From Hygrophila difformis (taxonomy: Eukaryota; Streptophyta; Magnoliopsida; Lamiales; Acanthaceae), in assembly GCA_030278955.1 (NCBI GenBank), contig JAOANR010000015.1:39898487-39962486 (forward strand): a stretch of DNA of 64,000 bases. The letters run 5' to 3'. The position numbers were made by a program, and so were the translations under genes. How positions within the stretch are numbered: position 1 is the stretch's first letter; every line of letters begins with the position of its first letter. A model generated the notes under the pieces. It searched no databases. It was not told the origin of the DNA and saw nothing but the letters and a program-made list of their open reading frames with translations. Below, piece by piece: positions 13,396 through 23,657 of the stretch.

Positions 13396-13864
13396 CTTAG
13401 TTTGGGGCTCTTACATACTTTGTTATGAACCAATTAATGATACTTGAAGGAAATATACGTAATAGTGTTTATGGTATGATTCCATCGAACACCATTAATC
13501 GATTTCCAGGTCTGACACCATTACTGAACAAAGTTTGCAATCTCGTAAAAATAAATACCAACAGTACTTTCTTTACAGGTGAATACGACTGTTCTACATA
13601 AAATACCATTCATCACTTTGCACAGTACCAACAAACGAACATGAACAACACGATTGTCCACATACACTGTGGACCATTCATCAAACGGCAAAATACCAAC
13701 GATTCATCAGAACACCATTAACCCAAATATTCGACCACTAAAACCATACTATCAATCCATCAACCAATAAACATGTATCAATACTCAACAAATAATCAAA
13801 CTACTGATCATAATCGATCAACCAATTGAGATTATGAGAAGGAGAGGCAGCATCGTCATTCGGC

Positions 13865-14040
13865 TCGGAAGCATCAGTCGTGGGCTCGTGAACAACATGG
13901 GGATCAGTCGTGGGCATGGGAATAGCTGGGGCATCAGTCGTGGCCACGGGAACAACAAGGGGATCAGTAGTGGGCGCGGGAATAGCTGGGGCATCACCCG
14001 TGGGTATGGGAACAGTCTAGGCATCAGTCGTGGCCAAGCT
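13865..14040. repeat. Minisatellite, about 27-30-bp units
   Basis: Five to six imperfect units of the form ggcatcagtcgtgggca-cgggaacaac. The array is open in several frames (GISRGHGNSW-like on +, PRLFPWPRLMPQL-like on -), which explains the spurious short reading frames here. It lies just downstream of the minus-strand fragment at 14017-14538. Confidence 0.75.
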
Positions 14041-14538
14041 ACACATCAAATCCAGTATCTCCTGCCTTTTTAGTGCCCCGCTCGCATTGAAATACTTTTG
14101 CCTGAACGACAATTTTGGCACACACCTCATGTGCACGTGCATGCCCTCGTGTTGTAGCCCCAGCACCACAGAATATTTCCACGCATTGAACTTTACTGTA
14201 GATCCCTCTCCAAACAAAAAACATCCCAAGTCCGCATTATAGCACTCCACCAACGATTGCAGCCTCGTCTTGCTGTTGTAGATCGAATCAATCTTCGCGA
14301 AGTGGTAGAATGAAGTGGACTTTATCGCCTTCCATTGATCGTCCGTTATTCTCTCTCGTATGCTACTCATTGTGTCTTGTAGAACACTCAGTGTACAACG
14401 TGATATAATGGTGGCCTGTCCGCTCGTCTTTGCATTGTCCTCCTTCATTTGCGTCTCTTCACTTTCATTCTTCTTTGTTCTCTTCCCTTCCGGCCGACGT
14501 TTCGGGGCCATTTCTGGATACCTGCTAACACATTTCAT
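14017..14538 (-). pseudogene. Fragment of a ULP1/DUF1985-type TE gene
   Basis: An open frame of 173 codons on the minus strand. It starts with a basic nuclear-signal-like patch (MAPKRRPEGKRTKK a few residues in). It continues with SFYHFAKIDSIYNSKTRL, FLFGEG and YSVVLGLQHEG, which fit the pattern of the N-terminal domain preceding ULP1-like proteases in plant MULEs (DUF1985-like). The protease domain itself was not found. It is antisense to the transposase fragment and inside the same TIRs, so it was probably carried as element cargo. Family assignment is by pattern memory only. Confidence 0.45.
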
Positions 14539-15833
14539 CTATACCAATGTCATGCGCAAATAATACAGGTGTACCAGTTTACCAAATTCTTATCTTAGAA
14601 ACATTCCGTAATCATCGACTTCAAATTCACATACATGCCCAACACTAGAAACATTGTAGAATAAAATTCTTTTGCAAAACCATGGGATATTGCACCACAC
14701 AACAACATTAAAGGGCTATAATACCGACCAAACAGGCAACACCTATTGAACATCACCGGTAAATTTTCAGAATGTGACTGGATCAATTCCGTAAGAAATT
14801 CAAAACCCCCAAAATCCATGGCAGCGATCACTGAAAAATTTCAACCAATAACCAATCAAAACACCCAAAATCGATTGCACCCTACAATAAATAATTTCAA
14901 CCAATAACCAATCTCAAATGGCATATGAAACTAGTAAGTAGCACCAAATGGGCTATAATGTAGATAATAAAATCAAAATGCAGCAACTGCATCTAGATCG
15001 AATCAACTAAAATCACAACTACCACCAGAAAAATCCTATCTTGGAACTTCGATTGCGGAGTTCTTGCACCGATTAAGAAATCAAAGAAATTCAAAAACGA
15101 AATCAAGTAGATTGCTCCAACTCAACAAAACCATGGCGAAATCAAGTATTCAAAAACAAGGGCTGCTGTGTTCAAACCGCAACAACTAGCCCTAAATCGA
15201 GAAAAAAAAAATCGCAAACCCTATTGGCCTAAATCGAAATCGCAAACCCTATTGGCCTAAATCGTTCACTTTCATCAACATCAAACAAATAAACAAATCA
15301 AAATAACTAAAACCCTAACTCCACAAAACCCATTCACATACCTTTCTCTTCGGTCTTGCTGTGTTCGAACCGCAACAATGGTGACAATGGAGAACGGAGC
15401 CGCGCCGGGGAGTAGGGAGTCCGTCCGTTTCCTGGCTTTTGCAACCTCACTGAGGCGAAAATGAAGAAGGTAGCCATGCTGTCTTCAATTTGTATGAGAG
15501 AAAATGGGGGTCTGAATGTTTGAGAAGAGAGAAAAGGGAATGGTAGGGGTGAACAACAATGGTGGAGTGTGGAGGAGATAGGGCAATTATTTCCTTGCAG
15601 CAGTTGCAGCCTCGGTCTCCGGGACGAAAAGTGGAATTGTCCATTATACCCTCAATTCCATTACTTGGGTGTATTTTCTGACAGGGACAGCTTCGTCATT
15701 TCGCAAATTATATTTTTGAAAATAAATGTAAATACATAGGATGGTACTCAATAGGTAGTATTTTGGTATGCTGGTCTTGTATTGGGAGTATTTTCCTCAA
15801 CTGGTCTTTTCTTTACATTTCCCGTTTTAATAA

Positions 15834-16039
15834 TTACTAATAATTTAAATTATGTGTAAATAAAAAATATAAAATATTTAATATTTTAAAACTATAAGAT
15901 ATATATATATATATATGTTATTTTTTCTTGTATAGCTAAAATGGAAATATAAGTCAAAGTTAAATAACAACAATATCAAAATTCTAGTGATTAACCGGAT
16001 ATCTCCAGGACATATTGGATTCAAAACTAATCTTCTGAG
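15834..16039. other. AT-rich spacer
   Basis: No gene seen. A short (TA)n run lies at about 15899-15917. Confidence 0.4.
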
Positions 16040-16560
16040 AATCTGCATGAGCATTAAGGGGGTCACTTCCAACCTTATGGTTGGGGCTAGGATTGTAAAC
16101 GAACCGAATACCACAGTATTCGCTTTGATTTGATAAGGTTTTCCGAATATTATCGAATCGAATTATTCTATAAGGTAATTTAATAATTAATAAAATTAAT
16201 TTATAACTATTGAACTTAAATATTTAGTTCTATTTATAGATCCAATTTAATATTTTAATATCATATATAAATATATTTATACTATTAATTAGTAAATATA
16301 GTCACTTACATTAAAATTTTAAATTATTTAACAAAATAAATATATATAGTATAATTTAATATAAAATTGAATATCGAATCGAATCAAATAGTTATTGAAT
16401 ATCAAAATTTCGAATAATTTCGAATCGAATCACGAATCGAACAAAAAATATTAGATTCGTTTACAACCGTACCCTAGTTTGGGGTTCATTCCCCCCCCCC
16501 CCCCCCCCCCATTCCATCGCCTCTATCCCTTTTTGTAATTTGTGTGGCTACCAAAAACAA
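16040..16560 (+). mobile_element. SINE copy 2, split by a MITE
   Basis: The two halves, about 16040-16086 and 16485-16560, join into a recognisable though diverged SINE: gggggtcacttccaacctta, the box-B region, then ctttttgtaatttgtgtgg as in the other copies. A 20-base C homopolymer at 16491-16510 replaces the usual ccccacc region. A MITE at 16087-16476 interrupts it just before the box B. Outer boundaries are approximate. Confidence 0.65.
16087..16476. mobile_element. hAT-like MITE with TTCGAAT subterminal motifs
   Basis: The inverted ends are ctaggattgtaaacgaac and, inward from the right, tagggtacggttgtaaacga. The flanking 8-mers ggttgggg (16079-16086) and gtttgggg (16477-16484) differ at one base and look like an aged 8-bp target duplication in the host SINE. 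The subterminal regions are full of tcgaatcgaat motifs. No coding capacity. Confidence 0.7.
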
Positions 16561-17000
16561 TTCAGTGATACTATCAAAATATTTCAGCGACATTATCTAG
16601 CAGAATTCAGCGACCATGCTTAGTAGAATTCAGCGATGCTAACAAAAATAATTCAGTGATGCTATCAAATATATTACCGACTATATGTAGAGGAATTCAG
16701 CGACCATATCTAGAAGAATTCAGCGACTCTTCCAAGAAAAATTCAACGACTCTACCAAGAAAAATTCAGCGACTCTGCAAAGAAGAATTCAACGATACTA
16801 CAGAATACAGTGCAATGATAATACCAAAAATAATTCATCAATGTTTTCATGAACAATTCAACAGCCTTACCAAGAACAATTCATCGATACAACAATTCAG
16901 CAACTCTTTCATCAACAATTCAGCGACTCAACAAGCAACATTTCGAGTACATTTTCATGAACAATCCGACGACTTTATTTAAAAATATTTCAGCGACGTA
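16558..17000 (+). repeat. Minisatellite of aattcagcgac units
   Basis: About 17-18 imperfect units of 22-27 bp with the core aattcagcgac and a variable ta-ccaagaaa spacer run from the SINE tail to about 17000. The array stays open for 108 codons on the + strand, but this is a by-product of the repeat. Confidence 0.8.
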
Positions 17001-17179
17001 TATCTATGTATAGCAGCATAATTAAGAAAAATTGGAGGGTAATGTAAGATCGATCATCATATTGAAATGTGGAGAAGAATAACAAAAACGTTCATTTTCA
17101 AATAATATAGTAAATTTATTATTTTAACCTTCAAGTTAATCTCAACCATCGATTTACCTTTTTAATAATTTTGAATTAA

Positions 17180-17432
17180 TCTATGTATTGTAACGGACCC
17201 ACAATGCACGCAGTTCAATTCATATTTTAAACTATTAATAATTCAAGTTCGGTATAAGTAAAAATTCTAAAAGTTCCATATTTAAAAACTACTTGACGAA
17301 ACGAATCTAACAAGGTCCCACTTGACTATGTTTTAACTTGTATAACTATAATAAAACTTTAAATCAAAGTGTGCATGTGAACAGTAGCAATTCACAAAGT
17401 GTTTCAACCTTTAAGAAACGGAGGGAGTATAT
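17180..17432. mobile_element. Truncated Stowaway-like MITE
   Basis: The right end is acggagggagta, the Stowaway (Tc1/mariner) terminus plus TA. The matching left terminus is missing. The body (attaataattcaagt, taactataataaaa) is shared with 60530-60745, so both derive from one family. Confidence 0.55.
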
Positions 17433-17693
17433 TTTAAAAATTATTATATTTTTTTAGTATATATCTTCTTATAAAAAAATATGTATATATGTATATATTT
17501 ATAAATATGAATATTTTTAAATTGGATAATCCTGTCGTTCATTAAAAAGAAAAATATTGAACCAAACTACTGTAATGTGATAAATACAACCCAATTCCTA
17601 TATCTCGATCCGGAGTCTCCCCTTGCCCAGGCTTTATGTCGCCCTTCCTCATCCTCCTTGGCCTTGTCTCCACCGTTGATTTCATCTGAGGGG
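17433..17693. other. Spacer ending in an F-box-derived fragment
   Basis: AT-rich sequence. From about 17677 to the retrotransposon (gatttcatctgaggggcttc) it matches the 3' part of the F-box pseudogene at 27290-27310. The match resumes on the far side of the retrotransposon at 26323. Confidence 0.6.
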
Positions 17694-17698
17694 CTTCA

Positions 17699-20339
17699 TG
17701 TAACACCCCGATTTAATTAACTCATAATTAATTTAATTTAGTTATGGTTAATTAACAAAAGACGTAGTATGTGGATTATTTTGTAGGGAATGAAGATTTA
17801 AGTGGGGGATTAAGTGAGTTCAACTCACTAGATAATAAGAGTCAAGTGCTCAAATGGGTGCAATGTGGTCAAGACAAGTGGTGTAACTCTTTTAACCCAC
17901 ATTCCGACCCGAACCGAGACCCGTGACCCGACCCGGATCCATTTTAACCCTTCAAAAATCAGATTGGGCATTGGAAAAACCCCATTTCATCATCATCATC
18001 CCTCATTCCCGTCACCTCTCTTGAAGGAGATAAGGTTCTTCATTTTGGCTTGGAATTGGTGTTTTCTTCTTCAAATCAAGTTGGGGGATTGCTTATATAA
18101 GCTTTGGTAAGTATTTTCCTAGTTTCTACACTTGATTTTGATGATGTTTGAGTGAGTTTTGGGGTGATGAAAGTTGATGACGAAAATTGGGTGTTTGTAG
18201 AAATTCTTGCTTTTGGTGTTGAATTGAAGCTTGGATTCTTGTTTGGAAGCTGAATTAGTGTTGAAGGAAGCTAAGGTTAGTACTTGAGACCATTTTGGTG
18301 TTGTTGATTTCAGTTTTAGAGCTTCAAATGGTTTCATGATGATGAGATCATGTTCTTGGATGAATTTTGATGTTTGGAGCTTGATTTCTTGTTATGTAGC
18401 TTGGTATTGGTGTTTGGAGGCGTTGGGGAGCTGTATTGGAAGAGTTTGGATCATCTCAATACCAGGCAAGGGTAGAGATAGGCCTAAATGGGGGCATAAT
18501 CGGTGGAATGGCCGGAAATCGCCATTTCCATCAATTCTGATGTGTCGGCGCGCTCTTGGCGCGCCCTTTAGCCAAAAAGCGCGTGGGCAGCGCGTGAGAA
18601 GAACGTCAACGACGTCCTTGTCAGGACGGCGCGCAGTTGGCGCGCCTTTTCCACGAAAACCGCGCGGGCAGCGCGCGGAGACACGAACGACGCGACCTGC
18701 GTCTTTGGCGCGGGGCCGGCGCGCCCTCCTTGGGAAAACCGCGCCGGGTGCGCGCGGGCTCCCCTGCCCGCGCGATTCGTTCGCTCGTTTTTCCGGTTCT
18801 TCGTCCTTCGTGTTTCCTTAGTTCTTCTTATGCTTCTAGCATGCCATAACTATCATTATGCTCACAATCTATGAACCTAGTTGCGATTAGCGGTGATCTA
18901 CTATGCCTTAGTTGAGATCGAGTCTTGTTTCGCTTCTATGTTGATGTGAGTGTTGGTGCCGATATGTGGGGCTTGGCACACCCTTGACACTTAACTCGCG
19001 ATGAGTTGTTTATTTTGTCATGACACGTAATTTACGTATTGACATGTGTGGAATTGAATCTGATTATGTGTTCGTGCCGATATGTGGGGCTTGGCACACC
19101 CTTGGTACTTAACTCGCGATGAGTTGTTGATGCCGATATGTGGGACTTGGCATACCCCGGATTATACTTAACTCGAGACGAGTTGTTTATTATGTCCTGA
19201 TGCGTTGGTTTGCGTATGGACATGTGATTGAATTGAATCTTGATATCTGTGATGATATCTGAATATCTGTGATGATATGTGAATATCTGTGATGATATGT
19301 GAATATCTGTGATGATATGAAATGCCACGACGGTAGGATACGCTATGCTTACGAATCGGTATCCGATGAGGGACATAGTGGGATCGCTACCCAGAAGCAT
19401 TGAGACTGAAAAGGATTCATATCCTAGTCTGATTTTGGCTGGAAAGGGCTCATGACCCTTAGCCTGACCCGCTTGCCGTAAGCCACGATCTCAGCTGTTA
19501 GTGTCCGCGGCGGGGGCACTGTGGGTATGTCTCTCGACCATTAAGGGGTGTGGACCCTTATATGGGAGGGAATACCGACCATGGTACCTAGGTGCGCGCT
19601 AGACATGCTTATGTGTTGCATTTAGGGTAGATAGACATTTTAGGTCATAACATTTCATCTCATCATCCATCATTCATCTTATTTGCAGTGGTTGAAGCAC
19701 CGGTATGGGACGGTGTGATGTTTACTTATTTGCTCTGCTCAATTTTTATGTTATGCCTAATAAATGTTTAAAAACGAAATATATCTCCACCTATATGTAT
19801 AAATATACTTCTAGGGAATCAAGTTAATTCTTGTTTCCCCTTATGCCGATTCTTCTATTCTTGCTCAGTACCTTGTACTGACCCTTGCTATGTTTTCATG
19901 TATAGATATTCCCGGGGAGGACGCAGAGCCTGAGCACGATGTGGGGTTTGGGGATGAGTGATCTACCTAGGGATGCATTAGCATGTTGTGGACTTATGTG
20001 CTTGACTTGAATAATATGCTATGACTTATTACCTAGTCTCGTACTGTTGTGGTACGGATCGGTACACTATATTCTGTCTTGTGTTTAACTTGATATCTCT
20101 GACAGGTGAGATGAGACTGATTTGTCGACTGTTATGTCGCATAAATAAGGCTTGTAAGCCGGACGTCTGTTATGATGTGAGGTTTCTTTTCTGGATTTGT
20201 ACTCTGATATTATGATTTATTGGCTTCCTGGTTACTTGGCTACGTGTTATTGATCTTAAATTGATTGGCCAACAGTTTAAGAGAGGTAACACGGCCGTGA
20301 CGTCACAGAAATTTGGTTTTAAATTTTTGGGGCGTTACA
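17699..20339 (+). repeat. 5' LTR of the gypsy element
   Basis: 2641 bp from tgtaacaccccg to ggggcgttaca. It contains a GC-rich CGCG module (18541-18780), three copies of a gatatgtggg-cttggca unit (18957-19160) and a 20-bp minisatellite gaatatctgtgatgatatgt (about 19240-19320). Open frames inside it are chance. Confidence 0.95.
18541..18780 (+). repeat. GC-rich CGCG module in the 5' LTR
   Basis: About 240 bp dominated by ggcgcgc and gcgcgcc words, organised as three diverged repeats each running from a ggcgcgc word through a short AT-poor spacer to an aaaa-cgcg word. The composition differs sharply from its AT-rich surroundings. The second copy is at 24500-24740, and a related module in inverted orientation lies in the other LTR family at 52738-52825. 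Confidence 0.8.
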
Positions 20340-20341
20340 TT

Positions 20342-20353
20342 TGGTATCAGAGC
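20342..20353 (+). other. Primer binding site, initiator tRNA-Met
   Basis: TGGTATCAGAGC, two bases after the 5' LTR, is the classic plant PBS complementary to the 3' end of initiator tRNA-Met. Confidence 0.95.
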
Positions 20354-20750
20354 CAGGTTTGCTCGTATGTGCTTAGAATTCTAACACAAGCATGTGGGGA
20401 GATGTGTGGGGGAAAGCATATAGTGTAGGAATTGCATCTGGTTCTGCTTATATTCTTATAGATTGCATTGTTTTTGGTTATCTGCGTGCCCTATAGGATG
20501 GATTGTGGTTTGTGAATCAAACCAGGATCAATCCTTGAGGATATTCCGGGAATTCTATACTTAATAATTGTTGTTCGGTAAAGAATTATTCTTGTTTACC
20601 GAGTGTCCCTGTTGTCTCTGAGTTCGGGGATGTATTTCCCGACTAAATTCTTGGTCTCCCATTTGCTCGGGAGATTGATTTTACTGTTGAGCTGATGCCT
20701 GATGCAGCTCATAGTTCTAAGGCTCCTTACCATATGACTCCTGTGAACTG
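20354..20750 (+). other. Short leader and protease remnant
   Basis: Where gag should be there are only about 280 bp of unrecognised leader. From about 20655 a broken frame reads like the protease-RT linker of Del-type elements (LPFAREIDFTVELMPD, then KAPYHM), followed by a stop. Confidence 0.6.
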
Positions 20751-20924
20751 AAGGAGTTGAAGGATCAATTGAATGAGCTTATCTGTAAGGGGTATATTTA
20801 GCCTAGTAGCTCGCCATAAGGAGCTCCTGCCGAGTTGAAGGAGTTGAAGGAATAGCTTAAGGATCTACTTGATAAAGGATACATTCAACCTAGCAGTTCG
20901 CCTTGGGGAGCACCGGTAATCTTT
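20751..20924 (+). repeat. Diverged 87-bp tandem duplication at the RT start
   Basis: Two adjacent 87-bp segments, 20751-20837 and 20838-20924, encode the same RT entry region (ELK..L....GYI.PSSSP.GAP). By hand count about 24 of the first 78 positions differ. The first copy carries stops; the second has one TAG at 20853-20855 before the frame opens. The divergence is far too great for a fresh slippage event in an element this young. Confidence 0.8.
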
Positions 20925-20951
20925 GTCAAAAAGAAGGACGGAAGCTTACGG

Positions 20952-23597
20952 ATGTGTAGTGATTATCGGGGGCTCAATCAGATCGCAGTCAAGAACCGTT
21001 ACCCACTGCCGAGAATTGATGACCTATTTGACCAGCTGAAGGGTGCATCCACATTCTCTAAGATCGACTTAAGATCAGGATACCATCAGATTCGAGTGGC
21101 AGAGGGAGATCGTGAAAAGACAGCTTTTCGAACGCGGTATGGTCATTTCGAGTTCACAGTGATGCCGTTTGGGCTAACTAATGCCCCAGCAGTTTTTATG
21201 GACTTGATGCATCGCGTCTTTCGACCTTGGTTAGACGTTTGTGTGGTTGTCTTTATTGATGACATTTTGGTATACTCTTCCAGTGTAAAGACACACAAGG
21301 AACATCTCAGGACAGTGTTGCAGGTGCTTAGGGAGCACAAGTTATATGCCAAACTTTCGAAGTGTGAGTTTTGGTTGGATAAGGTGGCTTTCCTTGGGCA
21401 TATTGTGTCAGGCGAAGGAATTTCAGTAGACCCGGCGAAGGTCGAAGCGGTATTGGAGTGGAATCCTCCAACTAATGTCAGTAAGGTGCGTAGTTTCCTT
21501 GGATTGGTGGGATACTACAGGAGGTTCATTGAGGGGTTCGCTAGCATTGCTCGACCCTTGACTCAGTTATTGAGAAAGGATGTATTATTTCATTGGAGTG
21601 AGGACTGTCAGCGAGCTTTTGATCTATTGAAGAAGAAGGTGACAGAGGCTCCGGTCCTAGTGTTACCTGATGAATCGGGGGAATATGAGGAATACACAGA
21701 TGCATCTTATCGAGGACTTGGGTGTGTGCTTATGCAGTATGGCAAGGTGATTGCATATGCATCTAGGCAATTAAAGCCTCACGAGCTGAATTACCCGACT
21801 CACGACCTGGAGATGGCAGCGGTCGTGCATGCATTAAAAATTTGGAGGCATTATCTTTACGGAGCCAAGTGTCAAATCTATTCGGATCATAAGAACCTTA
21901 AATGTCTCTACACTGCAGACAAGATGAGCGGTAGGCAAAGAAGGTGGTTAGAGTTTTTGCAGGACTACGACACGAGTATTCAGTACATAGAAGGGAAAGC
22001 CAACCGGGTGGCTGATGCACCAAGTAGGAAAGGACATGTACTGAACTCAATTACTCTCCCTTGGAAGTTAAGGCAAGAGTTGGACAAGGAAGGTGTTGTG
22101 GTTGTTCCTTACGACACGATAGCAAGGTTGAATGCTATGACGGTGGTGCCATCATTACTCGAGGAACTCAGACTAAGTCAATCTGTAAGTCAAGAGATGA
22201 TGTATTTGAAAGCTCGGATTCGTAAGGGTAAAGCGGAAGGCTTTGTGATTGATAGCAAGGATATGATCAAGTTTGGGGACCGTTGGTGTGTGCCTCCGAA
22301 AGATCAGGCGTTGAAAGGAAAAATTATGGAAGAGGCACATTGCACACCTTACTCCGTACATCCGGGAGCAGTAAAGATGTACAAGGATTTGAGGCAAAAC
22401 TATTGGTGGAAAGGCATGAAGAAGGAAGTGGCAGAATTTGTGTCTAGGTGTTCCACTTGCCAGAAGGTGAAAGCCGAGCATATGAGACCTTCAGGCTTAT
22501 TACAACCTTTGAATGTTCCTACTTGGAAATGGGAATCCATTGCTATGGACTTTGTCACCGGGCTACCCAGGACACGGAGCAGTTTTGATACTATTTGGGT
22601 AGTTGTGGACCGACTAACCAAGAGTGCTGTGTTTATACCAATGAGATTGAACTGGAGCATGCAATAGTTGACTGGCGCTTACATCCAACATGTGGTTAGA
22701 CGTTTTGGTATTCCTCGAGAAATCATTTCCGACAGAGATTCCAGATTCCTGTCTAGGTTCTGGAAGGAAGTGCAGACAGCCTTTGGGACACAGATCAGTA
22801 TGAGTACTGCGTGGCACCCTCAGACTGATGGACAGACCGAAAGGACCATTAGAACCTTGGAGGATATGTTGAGGGCGTGTGTGATGGATTTTCAAGGATC
22901 GTGGGAGGAACATCTACCTTTGGTGGAGTTCTCCTACAACAATAGCTATCACGCGAGTATACGTATGGCGCCTTTCGAGGCCTTATACGGAAGAAAGTGC
23001 AGGACGCCCTTGTGTTGGAGTGATCCTTCAGAGCGAGTGGTGATGGGTCCTGAACTTATTGAACAGACCACGGAAGTGGTACGAGTGATCGGAGACAGAA
23101 TAAAGGAAGCTCAGGATCGTCAGAAGAGTTATGCTGATTTGTCCAGGAGAGACATTGAATTCGAGATTGGAGATTGGGTACTCTTGAGAGTGTCACCCAT
23201 GAGGGGCGTGAGACGATTTGGGAAGAAGGGGAAACTGAGTCCCAGATTTATAGGCCCCTATGAGATCACTAAAAAGATTGGGAAGGTCGCTTACCGGTTA
23301 GAATTGCCAACTGAGGTGGGAAATGTGCACAACGTTTTCCACGTTTCTCAGTTGAGGAAGTTTATCTCGGATCCTAACAAGGTTATACAACCGGAGGAGG
23401 TGGAGTTGGATGACAACCTAGAATACGAAGAATACCCCGTGGCGATCCTTGACACTAAAGAAAAGGTACTTCGCAAGAAAGTGATCAAAATGGTGAAGGT
23501 ACTTTGGTCGAGACATGGCGTAGAGGATGCCACTTGGGAGACAGAGGAAAGCATGGCTGGGCGTTATCCTGAATTGGATTTGACTCCAATTCAGTGA
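20952..23597 (+). pseudogene. pol: Gypsy pol: RT-RNaseH-integrase-chromodomain, in-frame stop
   Basis: One frame broken only by a TAG at 22665-22667. The RT similarity starts before 20952. Numbering from the ATG at 20952: RT active site FIDDILVYS at residues 101-109 (FIDD replaces the YxDD form); RNase H acidic residues at D250, E287, D312 and D355; then the integrase zinc finger (H-H, CSTC) and first catalytic Asp (MDFVTGLP). After the stop come the second Asp (ISDRDSRF) and the Glu (TDGQTER), then a GPY-like region and a chromodomain-like tail (LWSRHGVEDATWE). The protein copies and inserts the element. With the stop inside the integrase core, this copy should not make a working integrase unless there is read-through. 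Confidence 0.93.
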
Positions 23598-23644
23598 AGT
23601 AATGACCTTAATCCATACTATTTCATTCGAGGACGAATGATCCT

Positions 23645-23656
23645 AAGGGGGAGAGA
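23645..23656 (+). other. Polypurine tract
   Basis: aagggggagaga directly before the 3' LTR primes plus-strand synthesis. It is preceded by attcgaggacgaatg, a palindrome-like motif also seen upstream of the PPT in the element at 52041-59781. Confidence 0.9.
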
Positions 23657-23657
23657 T

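Larger units (their letters stand above)
11518..15824. mobile_element. Mutator-like element (MULE), 4.3 kb, with gene fragments
   Basis: A 9-bp duplication ttttaataa flanks the element at 11509-11517 and 15825-15833. The termini are inverted repeats. The block aaaatacttccaatacgaga at the left matches aaaatactcccaatacaaga read inward from the right, continuing into ccagcataccaaa on both. Inside are a + strand PB1-like transposase N-terminus (12184-12584), a - strand fragment resembling ULP1-protease-associated TE genes (14017-14538), direct repeats and a minisatellite. No DDE transposase core was found, so it is probably non-autonomous. Confidence 0.8.

Noticed and set aside
13865..14040. CRISPR-like regular repeats
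   Set aside because: Imperfect head-to-tail units without spacers in a plant genome. An ordinary minisatellite.
16656..16982. 108-codon open frame
   Set aside because: Translation of the aattcagcgac minisatellite.
18336..18849. Open frames of 161 and 70 codons rich in Arg/Ala/Gly
   Set aside because: They lie wholly in the GC-rich part of the 5' LTR. The second copy (24295-24834) differs in frame at its end. Composition effect, not a gene.
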